Notes under the pieces: model-generated
Databases searched by the model: none
The model's input: only the letters and a program-made list of their open reading frames with translations
Told to the model about the DNA's origin: nothing
Shown: positions 25,767 through 34,974 of the stretch, piece after piece
Numbering within the stretch: the first letter of the stretch is position 1
Layout: every line of letters starts with the position of its first letter
Translations under genes and position numbers: made by a program
Assembly: GCA_964626015.1 (NCBI GenBank)
Contig: CAZVCC010000021.1
Location: forward strand, 1-50,776
Length of the DNA: 50,776 bases
DNA from: CAIKZJ01 sp964626015
GTDB lineage: Bacteria > Bacteroidota > Ignavibacteria > Tepidaquicellales > Tepidaquicellaceae
Direction of reading: 5' to 3'

Positions 25767-27503
25767 ATGAAAAAAACTTTCCTGTTTCTTGTACTGTTCT
25801 TCACTGTGGTTAATACCATAACTGAATCAAGCTTGAATATTACATATTCTAAGAACTTTACCTGGGCTGAAATGAGAATAAAGGAAATGACTCTTAGAGA
25901 AAAGATTGCTCAGATGATTATAACATATTCAGATGGATATTATAATGGTGATTATGATAACAATTTTAAAAGACTAAGAAATCTAATTGAAAATGAAAAA
26001 GTTGGGGGTATTATTTTCTTTAAAGGCAGGGCACTTGAAGAAGCAAAGCTTATAAACAAACTTCAGGCTCTTAGTGAAACACCCCTTTTAATTTCTCAAG
26101 ATTTCGAACGAGGTACTGCTATGAGGCTTGAAGATGGTTCACTTTATCCAAATAATATGGGTATCGGAGCTACTCGAAATCCAGACCTTGCATATCAAAT
26201 GGGCTTGCAAATTGCAAAGGAATGCAGAGCACTTGGTGTTCATCAGAATTACTCCCCTGTCGTTGATGTAAATAATAATCCTCTGAACCCGATTATTAAT
26301 GTCCGTTCATTTGGTGAAGACCCGAATCTTGTTAGTGTTATGGGAGATGCTATGATTCGCGGCTTGCAGGATGGTAAAGTGTTAGCGACCGCTAAGCACT
26401 TCCCTGGTCATGGTGATACTGATATAGATACTCACAACGACCTTCCGGAAATAAACAATGACATGAACCGAATGAATGAAGTTGAACTCGTGCCATTTGT
26501 CAGTGCTATTAAATCTGGCGTAAAATCAGTAATGGTTGCACATATTTCATTTCCTGCCCTTGATAAAACCCCTTTTATACCTGCGACCCTTTCGCCGGAA
26601 ATTATTAATGGATTGCTGATAGAAAAGCTAGGATTCAACGGGCTTATTATTACAGATGCTCTTAATATGGAAGGTGTAACAAAACACTTTAACACTAAAG
26701 AAGTAGCTGTAAGGTGCGTAAAAGCAGGTATTGACCTAATCCTAATGCCTCAAGGTGAAACAAAAACTATCGATGCAATTGAAAACGCAGTAAAAAAAGG
26801 TGATATTTCAGAAGAAAGAATTGATATTTCAGTGAAGAAAATTCTTAATGCAAAAGAATGGTTAAAGCTTAATGAAAACAAATATACTAATGAAGATGAA
26901 GTGCTAAATACTATTAACAATCAGGATGCGCAAATATTAGCAGATAAAATTGCCGAAGAATCAATTACACTTGTTAGAAACAAAAATGTTCTTCCAATAA
27001 ATGAAAATAATAAGTTCAACAATTGCCTTATCCTTTCGATGTTTACAGGTAAAGAACCGGAAAATGCACAATATTTCTATGACGGGATTTATAACAATAT
27101 TAAGAGTAAAAGCGGTAAATCACCAGACATCAAAATAATCGATAATGACATATCAAATCCTGGTGCAACATATAAGAATATTAACGATTACGATTACATC
27201 ATTATACCTTTGTTCATAAAAGTAAAAATGAAAACAGGTACTGTAGGAATGAATAATTCTCATGCTGAATTTATAAAACAACTGACCGATGTTTATGGTA
27301 AGAAGGTCGTAGTAATTTCATTCGGAAACCCGTACCTACTTTCAAACTTTGAGAATGTTTCAGGCTATATCGCTGCATACGGTGACAGTAAATCCGTTAT
27401 TGATGCAGCTATAAAATCTATAGCAGGAGAGATTAATCCAAAAGGTAAACTTCCTGTTACAATCACAGATGAATATAAATTTGGATATGGTTTAATCTAT
27501 TAA
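25767..27503 (+). CDS. Exported family 3 glycoside hydrolase, beta-N-acetylhexosaminidase-like
   Basis: The 578-residue protein has a signal peptide (MKKTFLFLVLFFTVVNTITE) and a GH3 TIM barrel. The NagZ-type signature KHFPGHGDT starts at K210 and is followed by the catalytic-loop histidine in DIDTHNDLP (H223). The nucleophile is D297 in LIITDALNMEG. A second alpha/beta domain follows (from about 380), as in two-domain GH3 enzymes. The likely substrate is a beta-linked N-acetylglucosaminide, possibly from peptidoglycan turnover, but a secreted enzyme could also act on external chitin-like sugars. It is six bases after the slipin gene and four before pdxH. Confidence 0.9.
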   Translation: MKKTFLFLVLFFTVVNTITESSLNITYSKNFTWAEMRIKEMTLREKIAQMIITYSDGYYNGDYDNNFKRLRNLIENEKVGGIIFFKGRALEEAKLINKLQALSETPLLISQDFERGTAMRLEDGSLYPNNMGIGATRNPDLAYQMGLQIAKECRALGVHQNYSPVVDVNNNPLNPIINVRSFGEDPNLVSVMGDAMIRGLQDGKVLATAKHFPGHGDTDIDTHNDLPEINNDMNRMNEVELVPFVSAIKSGVKSVMVAHISFPALDKTPFIPATLSPEIINGLLIEKLGFNGLIITDALNMEGVTKHFNTKEVAVRCVKAGIDLILMPQGETKTIDAIENAVKKGDISEERIDISVKKILNAKEWLKLNENKYTNEDEVLNTINNQDAQILADKIAEESITLVRNKNVLPINENNKFNNCLILSMFTGKEPENAQYFYDGIYNNIKSKSGKSPDIKIIDNDISNPGATYKNINDYDYIIIPLFIKVKMKTGTVGMNNSHAEFIKQLTDVYGKKVVVISFGNPYLLSNFENVSGYIAAYGDSKSVIDAAIKSIAGEINPKGKLPVTITDEYKFGYGLIY

Positions 27504-27507
27504 TATT

Positions 27508-28155
27508 ATGATTGATAAAAAGAAACTTCAGGATATAAGAAAGAATTACAGTAAGAAATCACTCGATACTAAGGATGTCAATCTGAATCCGTTTCAGCAG
27601 TTTGAACTTTGGTTTAACGAAATTCTAAAATCAGATATCCTCGAACCAACTGCATTTGTACTCGGAACTGCCGATATTAACGCAAAACCCTCTCTCAGAA
27701 CTCTGCTCATGAAAGGTTATGACGAAGAGGGATTTTACTTCTACACGAACTACGATAGTAGAAAAGGAAAAGAACTGAAAGAAAATAATAATGCGTCAAT
27801 GCTTTTTTTCTGGCCTGAACTCGAGCGTCAAATTAGAATTGAAGGTTTAGTGGATAAAATTTCAGAGACTGAATCTTTTGAATACTTCAAAACAAGACCT
27901 TTCAAGAGTAAAGTTGGAGCATGGGCTTCAAATCAAAGTACAGTAATAGAAAGCAGAATGACGATTATTAAAAAATTCTTTATTTATCTCTCCAAATTTC
28001 ACAGCAAGGATATTCCTCTACCACCCTATTGGGGCGGCTATAGACTAATCCCAAATTATTTCGAATTTTGGCAGGGAAGAAAAAATAGGTTACACGACAG
28101 GGTTAGATACAGACTTCAAAACGCAACGTGGATAATTGAAAGACTATCACCATAA
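27508..28155 (+). CDS. pdxH: Pyridoxamine 5'-phosphate oxidase
   Basis: The 215-residue FMN enzyme oxidises pyridoxine or pyridoxamine 5'-phosphate to PLP. The N-terminal LNPFQQFELWFNE, FMN-binding LRTLLMKGYDEEGFYFYTNY and SRKGKEL, the WPELERQIRIEG strand, and the C-terminal EFWQGRKNRLHDR with WIIERLSP are all typical. The length is normal. It begins four bases after the GH3 gene and ends before a strong terminator that also serves the convergent gene. Confidence 0.96.
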   Translation: MIDKKKLQDIRKNYSKKSLDTKDVNLNPFQQFELWFNEILKSDILEPTAFVLGTADINAKPSLRTLLMKGYDEEGFYFYTNYDSRKGKELKENNNASMLFFWPELERQIRIEGLVDKISETESFEYFKTRPFKSKVGAWASNQSTVIESRMTIIKKFFIYLSKFHSKDIPLPPYWGGYRLIPNYFEFWQGRKNRLHDRVRYRLQNATWIIERLSP

Positions 28156-28160
28156 ATACA

Positions 28161-28186
28161 AAAAGGGGGTTTTCAAGCCCCCTTTT
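28161..28186. terminator. Bidirectional terminator between pdxH and the DUF3078 gene
   Basis: A perfect 9-bp stem, AAAAGGGGG (28161-28169) and CCCCCTTTT (28178-28186), with an 8-base loop, gives a T run on both strands between two convergent genes. Confidence 0.92.
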
Positions 28187-28206
28187 GATTTATACAACTT
28201 TAATAC

Positions 28207-29055
28207 TTAAAATATTACATACGAAAATCCTAACGAAAGAATTTCCTTGTACTGCGCCTTTATAGACTGGTCTTTCTGATATATAAAATTAAAGTTGAAA
28301 TTAACATTTATAAAATCGTTAACTTTTGCTGTTATTATATTATCCCAATTCACATCCCAGACATCAAGCGAATTAAACCTTGAAAACAACCTGAGTCTTC
28401 CTGTATACATCATGTTATCCATAAATTCATAGTTTGCCTCTGAGACTGACTCAATACCGGTTTCTATTTTAAATTTCTCAATATCTGCAGTATTAACATC
28501 GTCACTATATGAATTGAATCTGTTTGTAAACGTCTCCTGAAGACCAATACCGAGACGCGTATTAAAATGCTTTTCAGCATATATAAATCCTAAAGATTGA
28601 TTTATATAACCCGGATCAAAGAAAGCACTGATCTGCTGTTCTGGGTTAATTGAATAATCATAACCATTCGCTATTACTGTTCTTACTTCATTACTAAAAT
28701 ATGGATTTAATTTCCACCCGAATTCTTTAATAAGAACATTTTCAAGCCTGAGTTCATTATCTGTTGTATAGAACATGTCTTTGGTCTTCGAAAAACCATA
28801 AGCAGCCTTTAATCTGTTCGATAAAAACCACCCTGGATGTCTGTAGTAATAAGCAAAATTACCTATTGACGATAAAGATATTGAATTCTCGCCTCCCTGT
28901 GTCCAGTTTTCAAAAGCAAATTGGCTTAGATTAACACCTATACTGCCCTGCGGTGTCCAACCCATTTTTAATAATGTATCCGTCTTGGGTTGTGCGATAA
29001 TATTTGAAAATGATAAAACAAGCAACGGTAATAAAAAAACAGTAATTTTATTCAT
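28207..29055 (-). CDS. DUF3078 outer-membrane beta-barrel-like protein
   Basis: The 282-residue protein has a signal peptide (MNKITVFLLPLLVLSFSNIIAQ) and then the DUF3078 pattern found across Bacteroidota: GWTPQGSIGVNLSQFAFENW, WTQGGENSISL, NRLKAAYGFSKTKDM and alternating hydrophobic strands ending in an aromatic-rich C-terminus (SLGFSYVIF, terminal Phe). That points to an outer-membrane barrel. The function of the family is not known to me. A weak promoter-like TAGATTTA (complement of 29075-29082) precedes it, close to the terminator of the upstream gene. Confidence 0.85.
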   Translation of the reverse strand: MNKITVFLLPLLVLSFSNIIAQPKTDTLLKMGWTPQGSIGVNLSQFAFENWTQGGENSISLSSIGNFAYYYRHPGWFLSNRLKAAYGFSKTKDMFYTTDNELRLENVLIKEFGWKLNPYFSNEVRTVIANGYDYSINPEQQISAFFDPGYINQSLGFIYAEKHFNTRLGIGLQETFTNRFNSYSDDVNTADIEKFKIETGIESVSEANYEFMDNMMYTGRLRLFSRFNSLDVWDVNWDNIITAKVNDFINVNFNFNFIYQKDQSIKAQYKEILSLGFSYVIF

Positions 29056-29099
29056 GATGATGCAGCTAATTTAATAAATCTAAAAAAAGGTAGAAAAAC

Positions 29100-29126
29100 A
29101 AAAAAGGGCTTTATTTCTAAAGCCCT
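29100..29126 (-). terminator. Terminator after the 133-residue secreted protein gene
   Basis: AGGGCTTT (29105-29112) pairs with AAAGCCCT (29119-29126) around a 6-base loop, with a T run on the minus strand. Confidence 0.88.
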
Positions 29127-29134
29127 CAATTAGA

Positions 29135-29536
29135 CTATTTAAACTTTATAGTTAAGTAAGAGGAAGCAAGAGTAGTACCATAACAGTCTCTTACATAAAC
29201 GTGATAATAACCCGGTGTATAAAATGTAACTTTTTTCCAAAACCAAACCCAGTCGTAAGATATGCCATCCTGAGTAATTGTTGTGTTAAAACTTTCAGTA
29301 TAATCACTATAAACTTCATATATATCATAGTATACTTCACTGCACTCAACTGTGTATGGTAACCGGACAAGAAAATAAAAATAGCCTCCATTCCTTGGAA
29401 TATTGAAAGTACTACTTTCACCCTTAGGATATCCTGCATCAGTAACACCTTCACAGAAGTATAACGTTTGTGTCATTGCACTTTCAGTAATGAAAAACAG
29501 TGCTACCAACGATAATAGTACAAATAGTTTTTTCAT
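29135..29536 (-). CDS. Small secreted protein, possibly one Ig-like domain
   Basis: The 133-residue protein has a clear signal peptide (MKKLFVLLSLVALFFITESAMTQ). The mature part, about 110 residues, is rich in Tyr, Thr and beta-prone strands and has three cysteines (near FCEGV, VECSE and RDCYG). The final strands (PGYYHVYVRDCYGTTLASSY) resemble the end of an Ig-like domain. I do not recognise a family and see no T9SS signal. It has its own promoter and terminator, so it is expressed alone. Confidence 0.75.
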   Translation of the reverse strand: MKKLFVLLSLVALFFITESAMTQTLYFCEGVTDAGYPKGESSTFNIPRNGGYFYFLVRLPYTVECSEVYYDIYEVYSDYTESFNTTITQDGISYDWVWFWKKVTFYTPGYYHVYVRDCYGTTLASSYLTIKFK

Positions 29537-29564
29537 AATTATAATTTTTTTAGTTTAACTTAAT

Positions 29565-29595
29565 CAAATATAGCAAGTAAATATTATTATTACAA
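29565..29595 (-). promoter_or_regulatory. Predicted promoter of the small secreted protein gene
   Basis: On the minus strand TTG (complement of 29593-29595) is followed after 20 bases by TATATTTG (complement of 29565-29572), a full match to the Bacteroidota promoter. The start would be near 29558, giving a leader of about 22 bases. Confidence 0.6.
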
Positions 29596-29601
29596 GTAAT
29601 A

Positions 29602-30756
29602 TTAATTAATACTTGTAATCAGAGAGTCATAGTTTATTTCCTTTGCAAAACATCTTCTTCTTTTGTGCTGTCTCGAATCAAAATATTTCCAGTGACTCTG
29701 TACCAGCAAATTCGTTTCAAGCTCAATATTGCTCTCTGCCGAGATTACTTTGTTTTTAATGCAAGATCTGGTTATTTCTGTCATAAGCAATGCATCTGCA
29801 CCTTTTCCTTGCAGTTCTGGTCTGATAGCACCTAGATAAAGGTCAACGTATTTATTTGATTTACTCAAAGCCTTAAGAATATGAATAAAACCAAATGGTA
29901 ACAGCTTTCCTTTCGATTTTTGCAATGCTCTTGTAAGCGATGGCATTCCAATTACAAATCCCTGAAGTTTATTTTCTGTATCTACTATAATTTTTAAATA
30001 ATCTGGATTCACAAAACCGAAATATTGCTTTATGTAATATTGTATCTGTTTTTCTGAAAGTGGTACAAATCCAAATAGATCCTTATAGGATTCGTTAATC
30101 GTTTCAAATAATTGTTTCCCATAAGGTAAAAGATCTTTTTTCGACTTAGCTTCAATCACCCGAATTTTTAATTTTTGTTGAACAATCTTTGCTATTCTGT
30201 CCGCTTTTTCCGGAATTGAAGCGGGTACTTTTATTTCAAACTCTACCCAGTCAACTTCTTTTGTAAAACCCATTTTTTCAAAATGTCTGGGGTAATAATC
30301 ATAATTGTAAATAGTAGCTAATGTCCCAACTTCATCAAAACCCTCGATCAACATCCCCTCATAATCCATATCCGTAAAACCCAATGGACCATGAATTATA
30401 TTCAATCCTTTTTCTTTTCCCCATCTCCATACTTCATTCAATAGAGCTGACGAAACCGATTCATCATCTATAAAATCAATAAAGCCAAACCTTATTGCTT
30501 TTTTATTCCATAACTTGATAAACTTATTGTTGATTATGCCTGCTATCCTGCCCACAATCTGATCATCCTGATAAGCAAGCCATAATCTTGCTTCGCAATA
30601 TTCAAAAGCTGGATTCTTTGTACGAGTGAATGTATTAATCTCGTCAAATAATAACGGTGGTACAAATTGTTTGCAATCCTTATACAACTTCAAAGGAAAT
30701 TTAACAAATTTTTTAAGATCCGATTTATTTCTGACTTCTGTTATCCTAGTTTCCAA
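29602..30756 (-). CDS. GNAT-fold N-acetyltransferase-like protein
   Basis: The 384-residue cytoplasmic protein looks like two GNAT-related halves. The N-terminal half includes ARLWLAYQDDQIVGRIAGII, a strand pair seen in acetyltransferases. The C-terminal half has the acetyl-CoA pyrophosphate-binding pattern RPELQGKGADALL (from about residue 312), after a YVDLYLGAI strand. Similar proteins of about 380 residues are widespread in Bacteroidota and Ignavibacteria as hypothetical N-acetyltransferases; the substrate is unknown. It has no signal peptide. It is flanked by secreted-protein genes, and no terminator is visible after it. Confidence 0.72.
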   Translation of the reverse strand: METRITEVRNKSDLKKFVKFPLKLYKDCKQFVPPLLFDEINTFTRTKNPAFEYCEARLWLAYQDDQIVGRIAGIINNKFIKLWNKKAIRFGFIDFIDDESVSSALLNEVWRWGKEKGLNIIHGPLGFTDMDYEGMLIEGFDEVGTLATIYNYDYYPRHFEKMGFTKEVDWVEFEIKVPASIPEKADRIAKIVQQKLKIRVIEAKSKKDLLPYGKQLFETINESYKDLFGFVPLSEKQIQYYIKQYFGFVNPDYLKIIVDTENKLQGFVIGMPSLTRALQKSKGKLLPFGFIHILKALSKSNKYVDLYLGAIRPELQGKGADALLMTEITRSCIKNKVISAESNIELETNLLVQSHWKYFDSRQHKRRRCFAKEINYDSLITSIN

Positions 30757-30860
30757 ATGTAAGAGTAATGTTATATTAAGTTAATGAAATAACTTGATTA
30801 ATTAAAACCATAATTTTTTGAAATACGAAATTGACAATCGCTAAATTCAAACAGAGAAAT

Positions 30861-30884
30861 AGCCCGATATTTGGCTTTCGGGCT
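30861..30884 (-). terminator. Probable terminator after the 954-residue T9SS protein gene
   Basis: AGCCCGA (30861-30867) pairs with TCGGGCT (30878-30884). The minus-strand flank is ATTTCT, so the T run is short. Confidence 0.6.
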
Positions 30885-30902
30885 TGTTTAATTTGATAAT
30901 CT

Positions 30903-33767
30903 TTATTTCAAAACTACCATTCGTTTAACAGAATTATAATCACCCGCAAGTATCCTGTAAAAATATACACCACTCGATATGTTGCTTGCATCATACTTAT
31001 AGTTATAAGTTCCGGCATTCAGCTCCTCATTAACAAGAACTGATAGTTCTCTTCCAAGTGCATCATAAACAGCCAGTTTAACTTTACTGTTTTTGGGAAG
31101 CTCAAAATTAATATTAGTAATTGGATTAAACGGATTAGGATAATTTTGTTTCAAACTGAAAGATTTTGGTATCTCTGATGAAATGTTTTGAATCCCAACT
31201 GTTTGTTGTGATATTGAAATCGAATTGAGAGCTTTATAACCTGTTGATCCTATCTGAGTTGCAGCACCTGTTGAAGTATCATATTGTATTAATATTCCGA
31301 AAGAGGCTCCGATTCCGGATGTTCCATACAATTTACCCTGATAATTAAAAGTAATACTCGGTGTAATTGAAAATCCGGGAACACCTATCTGTACTGAAGT
31401 TGCATTGTTTTTATTAATTTTAAATATTTTATTATTTACTGATACTCCCCACATTTGTCCGTTTATCGGATTAATAGCAATCGCGTATAGGTTTGAAATC
31501 GATGTATTCCCAACAAATTGTGTGTCATTAGTCTGAATGTTATACTTATACAAAAAACCACTCGGTACCGCACAGTATAAATCATTGTTTGTATCAAATG
31601 CTATTGCTCTTACTCCGCTAATTGGAATATCAAGGTATGGATAAGCATCACCAAGTGTTGAGTTTATCCTGAACAATCTGCTTGTCACCGAACCTGCAGT
31701 TATTCCAAAAATTATATTATCTGATGGACGAATACTAATAGAAGTTATGTCCGAATATCCTGAAATTCCTATTAATGAACCTGCACCCGTCGATTTATCA
31801 ATATTAATAAATGCTCCGTTAGATTGATTACCCGTAATTCCATAAATCACACCCGCTGTCGCAGAGTTTATGAAAAATCCCTTTGCTAATAGTAAAATTT
31901 TCCGCTGTGGAGATTGAGAATCGTTACTAAATATTATCATTGAGTCACGTACTACAGCAGCAACAGATGGAGTAAATCTGAATTTTAATTCTGTAGTTTG
32001 ATTGTATCCAAGTTTTAATGGATAACTAATACTCGAAAGAAGTTGGAATTGTGAATTTGGTAATTGAATATTATTAATAAGAAGTGTATCCTGTCCCTGA
32101 GAAGTTACCGAAAATGAGACTGTGTCCGAAGGATAAGAAACTTCCCTAACTCCAAAATCAAGAGAATCTTTACTTGTGTACAATTTTGCACCTGAAAAAG
32201 GAATCAGCCTTATTCCTGAAACCCATCCCGCCCAGGTATTTATTTGAGAATCTGCATACTGAGTTAATAGCCAGAAATTATTCTGGTCAGTAGGGTCTCT
32301 CCAGATTCCTGAGTAATCACCCCATCTGTTTCTTCCGCTACCAAAATCCTTAACATAATTGGACTTCCCTTCTTGTATTAATTTGCTTCCGCTTAATCCC
32401 GGCGGATCACTGTTTAAACGGGAAGTATAAAATGCTCCAATGTACTCTGTATTTCCAGAACGCGAATAAGTTATTGCTACATTATTATCTTTATCCACGG
32501 ATAATGCTGGATAGAAATGCCAGTATCCATTTGCTCCCATAGCTACGTCTTCAACGCTTTCATTTGTCGAAGTATTTATTTTCATGTATCTGACACCCGA
32601 ATATGTTGTAAAAGAAGAATTCCTAACAGAATGTACTGCCCAAAGGAATCCATCTTTAAAAATTGGCTCATACTTAAAACTTACACCGCCTGTTTCGATT
32701 AACATTGAACCTCCTCCAAGCTGATTCGCATTTGGAGGACCTGTGTAAGAAGTTACCGGAACGTTAACGGCAGTCATAACTGGATTCGTAACTGGATTTG
32801 AAATTTTGTATAAAGTAACAAATGTTCCAGTATTAAAAGGAGCGTTCACAAGCAAGTAATAATCCGTTGAGGGAGAATACATAATTGTCGGTCTCGCCCC
32901 AAATGTCCTTGCAAAACTGTTTGGTTCTCTTATATCCCAAATATCTTTCCAGCTAACCGGTCCGGCATTGTTCGCATATATTTCTGATTTTGGTATAATT
33001 CTTATCTTAGTACCCTGAAAATTACCACCGAAAGCAAACTGATTCGATGTAAGATATATTGCCTCATTATCAAAACCTACCCCCTGATAGTCTCCCCAGC
33101 TGCCCGAAGGTGTTGAACCATTCACGTTCGATGGTAATGCGTAATTGTACCATGTACCAAGCGGTATAGAATCTGCCGAAACAGAAACAAGATAATACCC
33201 TCTTGATGTAGCATCATCCTGGTCAAGCCATACCATAATCCATCTTTTGCTGAAGTGATCATAAAGAATTTTCGGGTCGAATGCACTTGCTCCGCCTACT
33301 GTTGATGAAAACCACGCATCAGCAGATAAGTTTTTCAGTAAATACCCATTTTTATCCCATATCCTTATTCTTCCGTTATCAGTTCCGATTATGTGATTTG
33401 GGCCTGCCGCTATGTATAAATCTGGCGGGATATAACTACCCGGATCATTAAATCCCTGAAAACTTTTGAAAACCGTAGGTTCAGGACTGTCATTCTGAAT
33501 ACCTATTAAAGGATCATTCATATAATTCGAACCTTCTGGTGCTTTCGGTGTCACTCTATTCAAATAGTCTGGATATGGTGTAAAATTAATCTTATTTCTT
33601 ACCTTTTTTCTTACATAAGGGGATAGTTTCTCACCTCCAATATTAAACATTTGATCACCGGTTGTAACAACAAAGCCATTTGGAACAGAACCTGATGCAG
33701 GTCCCTGATATAATTGCGCCCAACTTACATTTGCTGCTATTAGCAGAAATAATATTAATTTATACAT
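30903..33767 (-). CDS. Large T9SS-sorted secreted protein
   Basis: The 954-residue protein has a signal peptide (MYKLILFLLIAANVSWAQ). Its first 500 residues resemble beta-propeller-like surface proteins, with IPPDLYIAAGPNHIIGTDNG, SAFDPKILYDHFSKRWIMVW and GRNRWGDYSGIWRDPTDQNN. From about 530 to 635 comes an Ig-like, ASPM/SPD-2/Hydin-type domain (KDSLDFGVREVSYPSDT and FRFTP). A second repeat region (TAGVIYGITGNQSNG and similar) precedes the T9SS domain (SFSLKQNYPNPFNPITNINF). It is therefore a surface-exposed or released protein, with adhesion or polymer binding as a possible role. No catalytic motif is recognised. Confidence 0.88.
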   Translation of the reverse strand: MYKLILFLLIAANVSWAQLYQGPASGSVPNGFVVTTGDQMFNIGGEKLSPYVRKKVRNKINFTPYPDYLNRVTPKAPEGSNYMNDPLIGIQNDSPEPTVFKSFQGFNDPGSYIPPDLYIAAGPNHIIGTDNGRIRIWDKNGYLLKNLSADAWFSSTVGGASAFDPKILYDHFSKRWIMVWLDQDDATSRGYYLVSVSADSIPLGTWYNYALPSNVNGSTPSGSWGDYQGVGFDNEAIYLTSNQFAFGGNFQGTKIRIIPKSEIYANNAGPVSWKDIWDIREPNSFARTFGARPTIMYSPSTDYYLLVNAPFNTGTFVTLYKISNPVTNPVMTAVNVPVTSYTGPPNANQLGGGSMLIETGGVSFKYEPIFKDGFLWAVHSVRNSSFTTYSGVRYMKINTSTNESVEDVAMGANGYWHFYPALSVDKDNNVAITYSRSGNTEYIGAFYTSRLNSDPPGLSGSKLIQEGKSNYVKDFGSGRNRWGDYSGIWRDPTDQNNFWLLTQYADSQINTWAGWVSGIRLIPFSGAKLYTSKDSLDFGVREVSYPSDTVSFSVTSQGQDTLLINNIQLPNSQFQLLSSISYPLKLGYNQTTELKFRFTPSVAAVVRDSMIIFSNDSQSPQRKILLLAKGFFINSATAGVIYGITGNQSNGAFINIDKSTGAGSLIGISGYSDITSISIRPSDNIIFGITAGSVTSRLFRINSTLGDAYPYLDIPISGVRAIAFDTNNDLYCAVPSGFLYKYNIQTNDTQFVGNTSISNLYAIAINPINGQMWGVSVNNKIFKINKNNATSVQIGVPGFSITPSITFNYQGKLYGTSGIGASFGILIQYDTSTGAATQIGSTGYKALNSISISQQTVGIQNISSEIPKSFSLKQNYPNPFNPITNINFELPKNSKVKLAVYDALGRELSVLVNEELNAGTYNYKYDASNISSGVYFYRILAGDYNSVKRMVVLK

Positions 33768-33867
33768 GAATTATTTATTAATTAATTATAATATTAAACA
33801 ATTTTATTGATTTAGAATTTCAAAAACCACTGCATAATTCTTTGATTACTGTTTCTTGAGGTAATGA

Positions 33868-34974
33868 TTATTTTGTTAAAATCATTTTCTTTACAGCAGC
33901 AAAATTTTCGGTCGTCAGTTTATAGAAATAAACCCCGCTCGATAAGTTTGAAGCATCAAAAGATATACTGTACTTACCTTCGTTCTTTTGTTCATTTAAT
34001 AAATTACCGACTAATTTTCCCGTTACATCATATATACTTATATTAACATTCATCCTTTTCGGAACGTCAAATGAAATCGTAGTAACCGGATTAAATGGAT
34101 TAGGATAGTTCTGATACAAATAATACTTCCCCGCTTCACTTTCATTATTGGCTATATTTGTAGGCAAGGGACTTCCAGCGTTAATCCAGGCTGTATATAT
34201 CAATCTTGCGAGATAGTTCGATGAATTCTTAAACATCTTGATAGTAAAATTCCCCGTTCTGTTCCAGAGCTGTTGCAAATAAGCCGAGCCGTAATTCCCT
34301 GCAATAGCATAAGATATACTATCTGCTTTTAAAAGTGAATCTACGTATTTATAATTGCTGTAAATAAATCCGAATACAAATTCGTTAACATTAGAAACAT
34401 AGCTGCAAGTATCCCCCGAATAAATCAGCCTGCTTGTATCTGCATTAATCATTTGTGTTTCGTAACGGCTATGAATACCTGTTTGATTCGTGTATTGGCC
34501 GTTATAATTTCTTGTGATATGCAGCGGATTGTGTGCATCAGCGACATAATGACCTAAATCTGCTGCTTTTAACATTGCCATTTGCCAATTATGCTGTATA
34601 AAATACTTTTTTACGGAATCTGTTGTTGCAATAATCACAAAAGGCAAAGTTCCATTATCAATCACGAAATTAATACCATAAATTGCAATAAGTGAATCCA
34701 TGGATTGCGGTATCCTTCCATTAGTAAGAAACCCTGAATAATTATCTATATCAATATAATGTCTTGGACTTTCTGAGGGGTCAGTACTTTTCCTGTAATC
34801 CGCATCCGAACCATGCTTCGATAGTGAATCGGGCAACCAATGAAAGGTACTCATGACTCCGGGAAAAGAATACATTGTTTTTTGATTAATTATCTTATGA
34901 CCGTAAAATCCCCAGCCATAAATAGTAACACAAATAAAAAATAATATCAGAAATTTTATCCAAAATTTTTGCAT
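33868..34974 (-). CDS. Secreted S1/P1-nuclease or zinc phospholipase C-like enzyme with T9SS domain
   Basis: The 368-residue precursor has a short signal peptide ending VTIYG, so the mature protein would begin at W21 (WGFYGHKIIN). The zinc-binding residues of the S1/P1 and phospholipase C family fall in order: W21, H26, an Asp in the SDAD segment (57 or 59), H72 (PRHYIDID), H142 and D146 (LGHYVADAHNPLH), H152, H168 and E172 (GIHSRYE). A Glu at the last position is as in phospholipase C, whereas nuclease P1 has Asp. The C-terminal 80 residues are a T9SS sorting domain (YLYQNYPNPFNPVTTISF). The product is a secreted phosphodiesterase with nucleic acid or phospholipid as the likely substrate. 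Confidence 0.88.
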   Translation of the reverse strand: MQKFWIKFLILFFICVTIYGWGFYGHKIINQKTMYSFPGVMSTFHWLPDSLSKHGSDADYRKSTDPSESPRHYIDIDNYSGFLTNGRIPQSMDSLIAIYGINFVIDNGTLPFVIIATTDSVKKYFIQHNWQMAMLKAADLGHYVADAHNPLHITRNYNGQYTNQTGIHSRYETQMINADTSRLIYSGDTCSYVSNVNEFVFGFIYSNYKYVDSLLKADSISYAIAGNYGSAYLQQLWNRTGNFTIKMFKNSSNYLARLIYTAWINAGSPLPTNIANNESEAGKYYLYQNYPNPFNPVTTISFDVPKRMNVNISIYDVTGKLVGNLLNEQKNEGKYSISFDASNLSSGVYFYKLTTENFAAVKKMILTK

